Of a DNA stretch of 64,000 nt, positions 23,471 through 35,701 are shown one piece after another. This DNA comes from Apostichopus japonicus (taxonomy: Eukaryota > Echinodermata > Holothuroidea > Aspidochirotida > Stichopodidae). Both the position numbers and the translations under genes were made by a program. The first letter of the stretch is position 1. Each line of letters opens with the position of its first letter. Under the pieces are notes generated by a model. It was given only the letters and a program-made list of their open reading frames with translations. It searched no databases and was not told where the DNA came from. The DNA lies in assembly GCF_037975245.1 (NCBI RefSeq), contig NC_092574.1:16967213-17031212 (forward strand), in the 5' to 3' direction.

Positions 23471-24320
23471 TCGATTATAGAGTTTCATATATAGTTGTCT
23501 GTCTCATCTGGGTTACCGTAGCATCTACAGTTATGAATTTTCTGTCGAAGATCTCCGAACTGGGCCACCTCGAGTACATGCGTTCGTACTCGCATTGGTA
23601 CTTTTGACTGTGTACTCGGAGAAAAGCAAATCGGCCTTGGTTCATAAAAAGCCAGTCTTCCATGAAATCTAATAATTCAAACATTCCGCTCCCCACACCC
23701 TTCCCCCGTCCACATGCTCGTGTTTTCTTGAGCCCATGGTGATCTTGCCAGAGGCCTTCCGCAAACAGATCATATTCGAGCTCAGAATGAGGATCGTAAG
23801 CCTATTGCTATTGGTTTACTCATATAGCTATCAAACATTATACGAACAAAGAACTTCATTGATACCTTCCAAACTCTAGTTTCAAAGGAACTATATTTCC
23901 TTAGATATCTCTGTTCTGTTTACGTTGATTCGCATCGAAAGACTGCAACTGCTTGAAGATATACAGCGAAAGTTTAAAGATAACAAAACATGTTTCGAAT
24001 CACGGGTATTTGCTTGAGAAACGAGAATTTTTACAGTTAAACAAGTTTCATGCTAAATATGTTTTCTTCTGACCAACTAGAATGACGTTATTCGAGTCAA
24101 TTAACGGTATATGTTTCTCTACTACGACCTTCGAAATTTAGCGAGATCCTCTTAGAGGAAATCCTCTTTGGGCAGTACTCCATTAGTCGCCTTCTGGCTA
24201 TGAATTGTAGAGTTATCTAATGGTTCTCTACCCAGTGACGGCATTGAAAATATTCATCGTCTTTATCTGAATGAGCGAAACAAAAACATGCACATATGGC
24301 ACAACGGCCTTCCATACACT
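23471..24320 (-). other. Probable 3' UTR or downstream region of TMEM184C
   Basis: Lies just past the TMEM184C stop on the minus strand. An open frame of 73 codons (23475-23696) has no recognisable domain. No firm polyadenylation signal was picked. Confidence 0.4.
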
Positions 24321-27300
24321 TTAACAGTCTGTTGCAAATGCGTCATCGAAGCCTTCTATCATGTCCGGATAGGTAGATCTTACAGACTCGGCGTCACCGT
24401 TTGTAACTTCAAACGACGACGGGAGAAAGTCGTCATCGAACCCATTCGTCTCATTCGCCACTTCAGTGGCAGTCGGCTGGCCAATATTGTGATTGGTTAA
24501 GCCCGTGACTTGACTGCTGATGTCATTTGTCGTCCCTGGTGTTGATTGGACATCCTTCCCTGTCACTTGATCAAATTCGTCGATTACCACATTTAAGGTT
24601 CCACCAATAATAGGTTGGTTTATCCAGTCGTTTTGTGTCTCCACTATTGTTGATGGCTTAAGAGATAGATCCTGAAACTGGCAATTAGGTAAACTCTCTC
24701 TAAGCAAGTCCGCTTCCGGTGAATTTGTGAGCGTGTTGTATGTTCCTATTTCGTTTCCTACAAGATTCGATGGAAATAGTTCATCGCTCTTCTGAAATGA
24801 TTTACTCATGCCAAAGTCATCGGTGTCAATCGCGATGGGCGCCGGTTGAACATCCACTTGACAGTGTTCATTTTCTCGGCCGCTTATTGGCCCTTCCTGA
24901 TAAGACGGTTGAGCGCCATCACTCGCAAACGCCTGGAGTTGTGTAGCTAACTGCATAGAGTGATCGATAATTGGTACAGTGTCAGAACAACTTGGAAGAC
25001 GCTCATCTTGTATTTCGCTAGAATAAGCTAAACCAGGATTTTTGATGGTTCCTCCATCTTGTTCATGGCTCGATTCGTCATTGCTGTATCCGGTTGCTTG
25101 TCCAGGGTCGTCGGGTCCCTCCGAACCCGAAGAGGTTTCCATTTCCTCGTCTGTACTGTCTTTCATCGATATAACTTTCATTGCTGTGTCGCCATCTTGA
25201 TATGTTTCTTCTTTATCTTCTTTATCTTTTCCTTTGCCTCGTTTTTTAATACTTTGAACTGCAGAGAGAAAAGAAATTGTAAGAACTGCTTTTGAGAAAC
25301 CGATGTTTATGATTGCATACATTTTTTTGTGTCACGTAAAAACATCATACCAAATATCATTTGTTATAGAGATGGCCAAAAAGAGATTGAATTACATTGC
25401 TTTCGTTTGTCTGTTATTTATGGATAAATGAAGTCAATAAAGCAAATACAGGTTAGGAAAGCAATTTATTTGATCCTAAACATCGTAGGATATCCTTAAC
25501 AGTAAAGGCGAGGGGCCGGGGGACAGATCAAATATATATTGCTTGATATTGCTTGGTGAGAGTTTACGCGTTCATTACATGTGTTTTGAGAGTGTCCTTA
25601 TTATGGAAAACCACACGGCCACCATCGGTGGACGATGGAGCATATTTATTGTCATACTAGCTCAGTGATCCAACCGGCGACAACAAGTGGCTCCACGGAC
25701 AAAACAAGCACCTTTCGCGATCAAAAGTATACCAACGCTTTCAGGACCATCGGCAACTCAACCTCACGGCGCTGCCAAGTTCTCGCCTCGTGCTAGGCAG
25801 CGCCCCTTCGATTTCTAACCTGTAGGCCGATGCTCCCCCTTACCCTCCCCTTCCCCTCCCCTTCCCCTCCGTCAACTAATATATATCGCAAGTCAGTTTC
25901 TTGACTTTGCTTGACTTACTGAATCTTCCTGAGTGGACACGGATGTCGTCTTTCATGTCCGAGTAATCACAGATACGGCGACAAGACAACCGGAAGGTCA
26001 AAGGTTCACCAGCATCCTTGTATGGTTTGTGGCTGTAGGCGTATAAATGAACCACCGAAACTATTGCCATCTCAATGCCAATGCAGAAATTCTACGGAGA
26101 GGAATAAAGATAACAAACTTGAAAGGTACTCGATACAGCGAATGAGATCGTCGTGCGATCAAATACGATCGAACAATGGAAACTGTATTGCTATACGTAA
26201 GTAAAGTTGAACATCCCAACAAATTGCATCTCTTTGGATGGTACGAAATACTTCGTATATAGAGTTCGTAAAGAACATGCACTAGCAATGTGAATAGAAA
26301 ATTGTATATGAAAAATTGACGATGAAAACGAATAACAAAGCCAGTTTATATATAACTCTTGACGCCTGTGCATACATATACATACATATAAACGTACCCA
26401 CACATATGCACACATACACACGTTCACGCACACATACATACATGGTATAGTACTTACATGAATCTCACTTGCCATTTCACTCTTGCTTAACAAACACTCC
26501 GGTGGTGCAGCTGATGCCATCGTTTGGTCGGTAGTATTCTTATTAATGCAGGTATATATCAGATTCACCAACAGTGAAATGATGATTTGTTGAAAAAAGG
26601 ATCCAAAAATGGCGAACTTAACGCACAGCATCTGCGGGAGTGGTCTTAAAGGAGCAGTCTCTTCACTCGTGGCTTGGTAGAAAATTACCAGACAGTACAT
26701 CGCCCACTAACGATAAAATGGGTTAAAGTTCAAATAAACTTGTTTAGGTATCTCTTCAAAGTTAACACGAATTATCAGGTAGGAAGGAGACAAGTGGAGG
26801 GCGAGGGGGGCAGGAGGGGGGGGGGGGGAGTTCGGAGAAATTAGTTGATGGTGAAAACTATTTCTTTTTCACCACAGAGGGATATTCTAGATACGTCGCC
26901 AATATGAGGCACGGGGGCGGGGAAGGGGGCGGGGAGGGTGGGATGGAGGTTCCTATCCCCTCCAAGAAAGAGGGACATAAATATGAACTATTGACTTTAT
27001 AATATTTTTAAAAAATGGCGTAGCCTTATACCCATTACGTGACAAGGGTAACTTAAGCACTTTATATAAAACTGTCATACTTCGTATCATGTATATATAT
27101 TCTTAAGGGTTTATTTGTTATTAAAAGTTCTCGATTTGCTTTAGCATTTGATGGTTCAGGTTAACAGGGTTGTAAAATGATGCTTTACAACACGCAGTCT
27201 GTCAATAAATAGACCATGCATTGCGAGGTGGGAAATTAAAAAGAATAATCAATTGATAGTCATGGTGATAACATAAAGAAAACTGCAGTCATTGGAGATG

Positions 27301-30300
27301 AAATATTTAAAGACGCATATAATTACGAGCTATTGCCATAACTTACAATTTGTGATATAGCACTGATAAGTGTAAGCCAAAACCATGCTCCTGTTGTTGT
27401 GAAATTTCCTGTTTCATAGCCATCACCAAGATAATAAAACAATCTGAAATAGCAAGGAAAAGAATATATGTGATATTTTAGGACGGATCACCTGCAATAT
27501 TATCCTAAATTATATGCCAGAAATATATTATAACAAAGCAGAAAAAGGGCGTTTGATATAAGAGAACAACAAACCAGACATTTGTTGAATATAAGTGATG
27601 TTCCTCTACTCATTTGACATGACAAAGCAAATACGAATTTCAGACCAGTGGCATTCATATAGTAAAATTAATTAGTTAATTTGATTTTGAATGCTGACCT
27701 TCACCTTCAGTGTGCGCAATTCAATCAATCTCTCCTGGGGCACCACAACCACATGTCCCCGGGGGACTTCCCATTGGGTGCAGCCACAAACAGGCGCACG
27801 CAACTATATTCACAAGTTACCTCGCAAGTCCCCATTTATACACCTGGGTGAAGAGAGGCAATGGAGATAAAGTGCCTTGCACAAGGACACAACGCAATGA
27901 TTTGGCCAGGGCTCGAACCTGTAGATCACCAGTCCACTGCCTTAACCACTTGACCACAACACCCTCGCTATATAGAAGAACAGCTAAATTTGTCAATATT
28001 GTCAGTACATTAGGTCATCAGTGATTCACCCTAAATATGCTAGAAAGTCAAAGAATGGTCACTTAATCTTCAAGGAATATATTTACTGCCACTCATGATT
28101 AAAGTATTTTTCATCACTTAAAAATCGAAAACAAAAATCGAAATGAACATATCAGGAAAAACAATATGGAGACCAGACCAACCAGAACATGTTCTCTTCA
28201 AAATGTTAAGCATTTTTTGGCATGCTAAAATCATTTCAAAAACTTATTCTTTTAAACAGCAACACACTGTGACCACGTGGGTATTTTAGATCTTCCGATT
28301 ACAGTATCACTCCTTTGTTCTAATAGAATTGTAAAATTACAAAACTAATGGTAGGGTGATTTACACAACATGATTGGCTTTAACCTTTGTATTTATTTCA
28401 CATGTTTGTAATTATTTTCTTGTTTTCTTGTTTTTTAATCAAGAAATTTAAGTAAATATTTGTTACATACTTACATAGCAGTAACTGTTGTCAAAGGTCC
28501 AATGATAACAAAGTTCAGAACACCATTACGGCATCTGTATACCAGCCTGCATAGATAAAGACAAAACAACAACGTTCCGTTCAAAATGGTAACATTGTTT
28601 GGGGGAAAAATAGGATTCCTTCTGATAATTAATAAACGTCGCAAAATCACAACATGCAACTATGTGAATCACAGTAAAATTAATACAATCAAGTTTTTGG
28701 CGAATAGTTTACTCTCATTTAAGTAGTTACAGGCGCGGATCCAGGGGTGTGGGATATAAACCCCTCACCCTCTCAAAACCCACGCAAACAACGTGGTATT
28801 GAAAAGAACAGGGCGTGTATACACCCACACAGCCCTAGAGTTCCTTTATAGAGAACTCTACACAACCCCTATAGGCATCCGCGCCTACCCTGTGCCCGGT
28901 TCCGCCGTCCCATGTAATTCAGTTAGCCCTATTTGAAATTTTAAGTTGTATGTCTAAATTTCTAAATCCAACTTGAATATGTTAAGATCTATACGTTCTG
29001 ATATTGCTAACAATTCCTATCATTTTAACCACGAAGCGATTCAATACTACTGAGAAGAACAATATAATGTATTTTAGCGTATAGATATATATGATTGACT
29101 TCATATTAGTGCATATATGGCATACTTAAACAGTAATAAAGTCTTTCAAAGCTGGATATTCCTGTAATAACGTCATTGACCGTTAAATATACACAGACTT
29201 ACTTAAAAAAGGTTGACTAACCTATACACTGGAAAAATAAAACAGCCATAATTAGCACTCTGTATAAATTTGATCGTGAATACATTATTAATAAATTTAA
29301 TATTATACGTATTAAAGTAAACTAATTCAACTTTGTTAAGTATTATAGATTAAGGAAATGAAATTGAATGATACTCAAAGACAGAACGATGCTCCTATCA
29401 GTATACCAAAGTTTAATATGTTAATGTTTAACCATATTAATATCACAGTAGGTTTACATACCTGAGGGTTATATAGCCTATTAATGCTCTAATATACACT
29501 GCAACGAATATGGCGTAAACAGATACAATTGCGTAAAACCTATATATATATATAGCTACGTCACTCCCTAAAATTAAACGTATCTCTAGTTACTAGTTGT
29601 TTTAATATAGTTGTGGCTAAATGTCCGTCAATGTGTATTATATTTCAGGAATATTGTAATGTATTGATGTGTCCACGGCCTGGCTCCAGATTACCTTACT
29701 GATAATACTATTCTACTATAGGATAGCCATTCGTACAGAACTAGATCTAGCTGCTCTAATAATGTTTACTTGCTCCGGTTAGATCTGGGGAAGGTCCTTT
29801 AAATTTTCTGGAGGCAGGTCGTGGAACAGTCTTCCCCCAAATTTGAAATGCTTGCCAAATGTTAATATTTTGAAACGCAATATGAAAACTTAAATATTTT
29901 GGTTAGATGTCTAATATTGTTTGTCGCTCTTTTTGCCGCCTTTTTGTGCTTTCGGATGTTTACCGTTTTTCTACTGCATAATATTGTATTTTGTATTTAG
30001 AAGACTTTGAAATTAGTTTGCAACAATTCCAATAACATATGGAAAAGTTGTAAAATTAAAATTCATATATACCAAGTGCTATAATGAAAGCCCGCCTTTT
30101 CTTGTCAATGATGTAATATTTTTCAAGAAAGTCCTCTCTTAATATAAAAAATATGATATAGTATAAAAGTTGAAATATAATTACTTACTTTGAGTTTGGT
30201 CCAGGTTTGAAACAACAAAATGGTTTCGGTGATTTCATCTGCGGTTTACTGGCTAGATGAACATCCAAGTCGTAATGCTCGGAGAGATAATGAAGCAGAT

Positions 30301-33300
30301 AAAACAGGAAGCAGTAAACAACAAACGCTTGATAGCAGGCACGGATGCTATCCAAGAAAATAGCAGCTGGTGGAACACGCAAGGCTATACTCTGAAATTT
30401 ACAAAATAAAAAAAATAATCAAGAAAATAATAATGATGTGATAATAATAATAAAATTAATAATAATAATAAAGAAGAATATACAACAGTAATGTTAAGCT
30501 AAACGAAGACAGTCGCGGTTTTCTCATAACCATCAAACTCGATTCTAAGTGAGTATTTTAGCGGATGAAGTGAGGGGTGGGGGGGGGGTGCGCGCGTGTG
30601 AAGGGGTTCTACTAAAATTTAGGGGGAGAACGCTGATATTTAGAAGAACAAACAAAACATATAATAACAAGAAGAAAAAAATATGAAGTTGCTTGTTGTG
30701 CATTTGCTACTTGCTGTATGTCATAGACGGGATAATATAAGTTTAAGCGGGCGAGGGGTTGGAGATATATCAATTATATTCAATGCCAAGATGTTATATA
30801 CAGTCAAAATTTATCAATAAAGGCGCATTTATCCGATAGTCGAATGTATTATATCCAACTGTCGTCGAATGTCCAATAGACGTATTTACATAAGGTAAAA
30901 TAGTTCTCAACGCCGACTGTACTCAATAATAAAATATCCGATAGCCGACAATATAGCATAATTGTCGACTATATCCACATATTCAATGGTCAAATGTATA
31001 TATTTAATCGAATACTTCTAATACATATTCGAACGTAATGTATAGCCGACTACTTTTGTCGAATATATCCACATATCCAATAGTCAGGTATATCCAGTAT
31101 ATAACCGACTATATACCTAATTGTCGAATATATCCAATATCGTCGAATATAGTAATAAAAGTCGAACTATCAAATATCGTCAATGGCGTCATAATAGTCC
31201 AATAAATATATCGTCGTATATGTTCAATATTCATATAAGTCGAATGTATCCGATAAACATTTATATCTATAAAAGTGGAATGTATTTCATAGCTGACTAT
31301 GTTCAAACAGTCGAACTTATACTCCGTAAAAAGTCGAATATATCCAAGTAAAGCATAGTCTAAATCTAAATCTTTAAAAAAAATATATATATATTTTGGT
31401 AATTCATGAAGCAAGTGATTGTGGATGGAATTTGTCTTCCGAAAACTTTGAAATGTGCAAGTTTTGGAATGACTATTCCAAGGATAGCCAAATATTTTAA
31501 CATTTTAGAGATTTCTTTTTCATGTGAGACGGATTTTTTTTAATTTCATTTTTGGTCAGGTGAATTCAATTCAGTGTTTATCTTTACGAGCTTACGCTAT
31601 CGATGCTGTAGATTGGCACCATTAGGAGAATCCTGGAAGAGAAACAAAACAAAAGATTGAACGGTTAATTAAAAGCAGTTATGTATAAATTTGATTCATT
31701 TAAAATTATCATGCATTAAAATGAATGTTATACTATGATGATTGTTTCAAAGACGAATACGTTCTGTATGTACTTAAAGCATGTTAACAGGTTTCTTCTT
31801 TTTCTATCTCATAGTGAACATTTGGGGGAATTATCGGTATATATGTCGCCAGTGTTAAGATTTCAACGGAATAGGAAGGAGTAAAATAAAGAAGAAAGTA
31901 AGAAGAATTAGGGTGGCTGGGTTTCTTTTCTATAGTCTGAATCTATAGCTCGAGAAATATGACATATGGCAATGTTGTTTGTGACATAACGAATAATACA
32001 ATGGAATCGGGTTTCATTTCTTTCACTTAAACAGAAACATAGTGGCAAAACAAATATTTAAAGTTCACGTGAATGTTGTTGTTTTCTTATAATGAGGAGG
32101 GGTGGGTGGGGGATTGTTGTTACATTTTCTCATCTGGAAGCCACCTTGTGCTAAGAATCGTTCGTTTCTCAGATATACAAGGTACATATATTTTAATTAC
32201 GCTACCATGCTTTCTATGCGGCGGCTGTACCAAAATCTGGCGAAAGTGAATCCTTTGACATTTCTTTACAGTGACTATATATATATAAACCATATAGGTG
32301 GAAACAGTCGAAAAAACTTTACAAAACGTGCAATTTGGGAATTGAATTTAACACATTTCACTCTATATTGAATGATAGGAAATATTAGGTCAAGATGAAT
32401 GTTGACGGATTTAGACTGAAATTTTGCACGAGAGAGCGTCGTATTTTACACGTTTTTTTCTTACATTATAACCGTGAAATCATTCCAAACCTGTGCATAA
32501 TTATACCTTCATTTACTAGGCTTCGTTACAAAATTACCGAAAACTATGGCTTAATGTTTCTTTAATCTTAAGGACAACATAAATACTCGTAAAAATGAAA
32601 TATTTTCTGTAGGCAAACTACAGACAATACGTAATAAATAAATAAAAAATAAAAATAAAATAATAATGAAAACGATTTTCAAAAATAATTCTGTACTTGA
32701 CGTGCACATGATGTTCTAATTTTCATGCAAATTTCTTGTTGACAAGATACACTCATGATCAAGCGAAATAAAAATCCAAAAATAATTGGTTTAAAAAAAA
32801 GTGAATAATAATAATAATGTTATGATTTGGATAAAGGTGTATTTCAACCCCGGTGATGAGCCTCATACGCTCACAATATTATTTCTCTCTCAAGAAAACT
32901 AAGAGTGGTATATTAAAAGTTAATGGAATATTTACCTCCCAAAAGTTTTTTTTTAATCCTTCATAATGTAACACATTACTGTTATTGTTTCTTGCCTGAA
33001 ATAAATCGTTTAGTACACGATCAACTGAAAACGACGACACTTGTTTTCTAATAAATTTTGAATCTACTTTGTTATTTACTCTTTTCTTAATATAGTTATA
33101 ATCTATGGGCCACAATTCTTCAGAATGTATTATCTTATGGCCTCACCCTTCCGCCCCACATCTTTGACAATCCTTCCCTCTCATCCTCCATTTAAAAATC
33201 TGATAGTAGAAGATAAACTGAAGAACGGCAAAACTAGATTTTTCTAATAAATTTCAAATCCACTCTGTTTTCATAGCCTTTCTTATTTATTATTTATTAA

Positions 33301-33890
33301 TACCATGGTCCATGCAAACTGGACCATTATGCTTCCTACAAAATATACTATTTAATGTCCCGACCCTTTCCGTATTGACCCCTTTTATCACCCCCCCCCC
33401 CCTCCCATCCTCTTCCTCCATCGTCTTCCGTTCCACATAAATCAGATTAAAAACAGAATTAAGCTTATAATTAAAACGTTTTAAAAAGAAAGGAACATGA
33501 TCCGGACCTTATGATATATCGTTGTTGGTTCGGACGAGTGAAGTAAACAATATGGCTGAGAATACCGTAACCAGAGACACCAATGGCTATCAGAGCACAG
33601 AGACCAGTGGTCAGCCAGGAGAAAGCCTGAAGATATGCCTCGTGGTAATACATATCCCAAATAAGAATAGGAAATGCGATGCAGACGAATAGAGAGTACA
33701 GAATCACAAAGAGTGGTCTGATCCATTGGCGCCAAGTCCACAATCGAACCGAGTCAACGGCTTTTCCTACCTCGTCCGTCACCGTGGTAACGGTCTTACC
33801 GACGCCATCTTTGACAGACGTCATGGCTCCTCCGACCTCATCTTTGACCGTGTAAACGGCCTTAGTAACATCATTCTTAAAAGAGCTCAT
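24321..33890 (-). CDS. TMEM184C-like transmembrane protein (OST-alpha/DUF300 family, about 716 aa)
   Basis: Exons in transcript order: 33508-33890 (ATG), 31596-31632, 30189-30391, 28475-28546, 27347-27443, 26458-26706, 25920-26091 and 24321-25258 (TAA). Phases agree throughout and total 2151 nt. Landmarks match the TMEM184 family in order: TWRQWIRPLF, YFTRPNQQRYIIRILLMVPI, ALRVPPAAIFLDSIRACYQA, KPFCCFKP, LVYRCRNGVLNFVIIGPLTT, YLGDGYETGNFTTTGAWFWL, CVKFAIFGSFFQQ, NFCIGIEMAIVSVVHLYAYS and DDIRVHSGRF. Family members are seven-TM proteins related to organic solute transporter alpha; TMEM184C has no firmly settled biochemical role. Two parts are unusual: N-terminal 11-residue repeats and a C-terminal exon of about 313 codons, acidic and Ser/Thr-rich. 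The first donor (AAG/GTCCGG) is weak. Confidence 0.92.
25768..25804. other. Perfect 9-bp stem inverted repeat in a TMEM184C intron
   Basis: GGCGCTGCC (25768-25776) and GGCAGCGCC (25796-25804) can pair around a 19-base loop, in an unusually GC-rich patch (about 25630-25830) of an AT-rich intron. Its function is unknown. Confidence 0.5.
25836..25870. repeat. CCCCTTCCCCTC simple repeat
   Basis: Pyrimidine-rich tandem words in the last intron of TMEM184C. Confidence 0.8.
26370..26447. repeat. (CACATA)n / (ACAT)n simple repeat
   Basis: Imperfect CA/TA-rich run just 3' (minus strand) of TMEM184C exon 26458-26706. It keeps open frames through the donor, which makes that exon look longer than it is. 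Confidence 0.8.
26799..26830. repeat. Poly-G tract
   Basis: A G-rich run including about 13 consecutive G. No MITE ends were found around it. Confidence 0.8.
27700..27968 (-). mobile_element. tRNA-derived SINE, same family as 53246-53625
   Basis: On the minus strand the head reads TTGTGGTCAAGTGGTTAAGG (A-box region), then CAGGTTCGAGCCCTGGCC (B box), then the shared body (CTTTATCTCCATTGCCTCTC, CACCCAGGTGTATAAATGGG). It is in a TMEM184C intron in the same sense as the gene. Confidence 0.85.
28731..28886. mobile_element. Short MITE with AGGCGCGGATCC ends
   Basis: The left end AGGCGCGGATCCAGGGGTGT pairs with the right end, which reads on the other strand AGGCGCGGATGCCTATAGGG. At 156 bp it has no coding capacity. 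No target duplication was clear. It is in a TMEM184C intron. Confidence 0.65.
30785..31360. repeat. Degenerate GTCGAATATATCC word repeat
   Basis: About 570 bases in which GTCGAATATATCC, ATATCCAATAGTC and GCCGACTATAT variants recur more than 20 times without exact period. It lies in the intron between TMEM184C exons 2 and 3. Open frames on both strands here are by-products. Confidence 0.75.
33747..33890 (-). CDS. 11-residue amphipathic repeat segment of TMEM184C
   Basis: Residues 11-21 (AVYTVKDEVGG), 22-32 (AMTSVKDGVGK) and 33-43 (TVTTVTDEVGK) align without gaps. Residues 3-10 fit as a shorter first unit and 44-48 start another. Valines recur at positions 2, 5 and 9 of the unit, with charged and Gly/Lys positions between. 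This pattern resembles the 11-mer repeats of synucleins and perilipins, which fold as amphipathic helices on membranes. It lies just before the first TM segment (from about residue 57). Confidence 0.75.
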
Positions 33891-34833
33891 GATGAGACGT
33901 TGTCTAGTTTATTTCATGAGAATAATTTTTCTGTCCTCTTTCAATGTAAATTAATGTACTGGTGCAATATTGACTATTGCAGTTAGGTCAGATTACAAGA
34001 GACCGACCTCATTAAGTTAAAACGTTTTCAACATTTAACATCAACAATTTGATTCTTCCACAATTGCTTCATTATGATACCGGCCATTTTGTTGGTTTCG
34101 TTGGTTCTCCGGAAATTCCATTCAACAGGGATAAACACAAGTAATCACATGCATGTGGTATACATATATACACACAGGTACATTACCAGTACAATTTGTA
34201 TTATATAACCCTTATAATTTGACAGTGAGCGCTACTGTAGGTGCCAAGGAAAGGTAAATATGAAGTTTGGTGCGCTCTGATGATCCTCTCCAAAGTCCAG
34301 GGTAACTTAAAAAATTAAAACAGTTTAAAACCATAAAGAAAGAAAGAAAAGTCTCCTCTTTACGAATTATACACTGTCCGGCAAGATTGTTTTGTGAAAT
34401 CAGACATCGCAATCCGTGAAGGAGGATATGTTCTCATGTGTAAGGCGAAATATTCGACAGATATATACACGGGGGCTTTTACGACTAATGATGTGTGTAT
34501 CCTATCATTCTTAGTTAAGTTAATTACTAATTAGCTCCGTTTGGCTTAGGTTCTTTTTGTTATCTGCATGAATGATCTATTAGAGCAAAGTCTATTTTCT
34601 GTCAATAGTTAAAGTTCGATAGCGATAGATGGTTACCTTAAAGCCGAGTTCGAAGTCCGTTGAAAATATTTGTATCAGAAAGAAAGAAAGAACGAAAGAA
34701 AAAGAAGAACAAATAAAGAAAGGTAAAACTGAAGAAGTTCGCAGAGTCAAGCCGGTATACATTAGATACGTTAGACATTATAGCCTATAGATAATCATAT
34801 AATATATCCAAGTTTGGACTTGGTTAGGCCTAG
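33891..34833. other. Upstream region of TMEM184C; no gene seen
   Basis: Contains a (GAAA)n-like run near 34675-34720 and short open frames without domains. A TMEM184C promoter or 5' UTR may be here or further right, but no motif decides it. Confidence 0.4.
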
Positions 34834-35196
34834 CTACTTGTTGTATTGGAGACACAATGCGGTTTCAAAGGCAAATACCTGCTGCATCTGTTGGAAGCGG
34901 TCAGAGGCGGATTGCGTCATACATATCAATGCTATACTTGGCTGACCGAACCCAACAAGTGGTGCCGGGGTCTCGAAACATGCAGCGCAATCAGATAAAA
35001 GCAAGCAACTTTGTCGAATATTAGGTAATCGGTGGCATTCGGCATCTCCAACTAAAGACGCCTTCGGAAACTCGGACCATCCCAGTGGCTCTTCAGTTGC
35101 CGGTGTATAGTTCAATCGGTCCCTAAAAGCCTGAGGAAATATGGGTTTACGTGTACACCTAAAGTATATATGAAGAGCCTCAATGGCTCTTGTCAT
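34834..35196 (-). CDS. Unassigned 120-codon open frame, doubtful
   Basis: An ATG-to-stop frame of 120 codons upstream of TMEM184C on the same strand. I recognise no domain. Inside it, TTTCCTCAG (acceptor-like) and CAGCAG/GTATTT (donor-like) bracket about 240 bases that are less AT-rich than their flanks. It could be a 5' exon of TMEM184C or of another transcript, or chance. Confidence 0.2.
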   Translation of the reverse strand: MTRAIEALHIYFRCTRKPIFPQAFRDRLNYTPATEEPLGWSEFPKASLVGDAECHRLPNIRQSCLLLSDCAACFETPAPLVGFGQPSIALICMTQSASDRFQQMQQVFAFETALCLQYNK

Positions 35197-35394
35197 TAGA
35201 TTTTTTTTAACGTTTTGTCAAAGATGGTATGAAGTGTGCAAAAAATGTAGTTTACAAATATTACTGGTCAGTTGCACCACTTATAGTACATCTCGTCAAA
35301 AACAGGATATTTCAGACTTTTCACGTTTGATCAAGATAGTATAGGCCTAGTTAGTGTGCAAAAACAGGTTATTTTCAGATGGTTAGTAGCCTAC

Positions 35395-35693
35395 CAGTGG
35401 CGTACCTATATAGAATAGTTGGCACCCTAGGTGGAAACTTTTTTGTTCCCCTTATGCAGGGCAAGCCGTCCTGGGAGGGGTGTAAGGGGAGGGAGTTACC
35501 CCTCCCCCTTTTATGTTAGGTGGCTTTGACGCAAAATGGTGCTATACGATTATATTTTGTCATTCTTTAGTGAAGGTTTCTTAAGTTACCCTATTGTGTT
35601 TTGAAAGTATTCACTTTCTTTAGGCTGCGGCATGGAACCCCCCTTGCTGGTACCCGAGCGGACCGCCTCCCCGCACCGCTTAGTACGCCATTG
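35395..35693. mobile_element. hAT-like MITE with perfect 8-bp target duplication
   Basis: TAGCCTAC flanks both sides (35387-35394 and 35694-35701). The ends CAGTGGCGTACCTA and TTAGTACGCCATTG are inverted repeats. At 299 bp it is non-coding. Its G-rich interior shares wording with the MITEs at 3296 and 21509. Confidence 0.85.
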
Positions 35694-35701
35694 TAGCCTA
35701 C

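Noticed and set aside
25059-25295. Plus-strand open frame with a hydrophobic Phe-rich end
   Set aside because: Antisense to the acidic TMEM184C tail; the Phe/Ile run is the complement of the Lys/Glu-rich codons.
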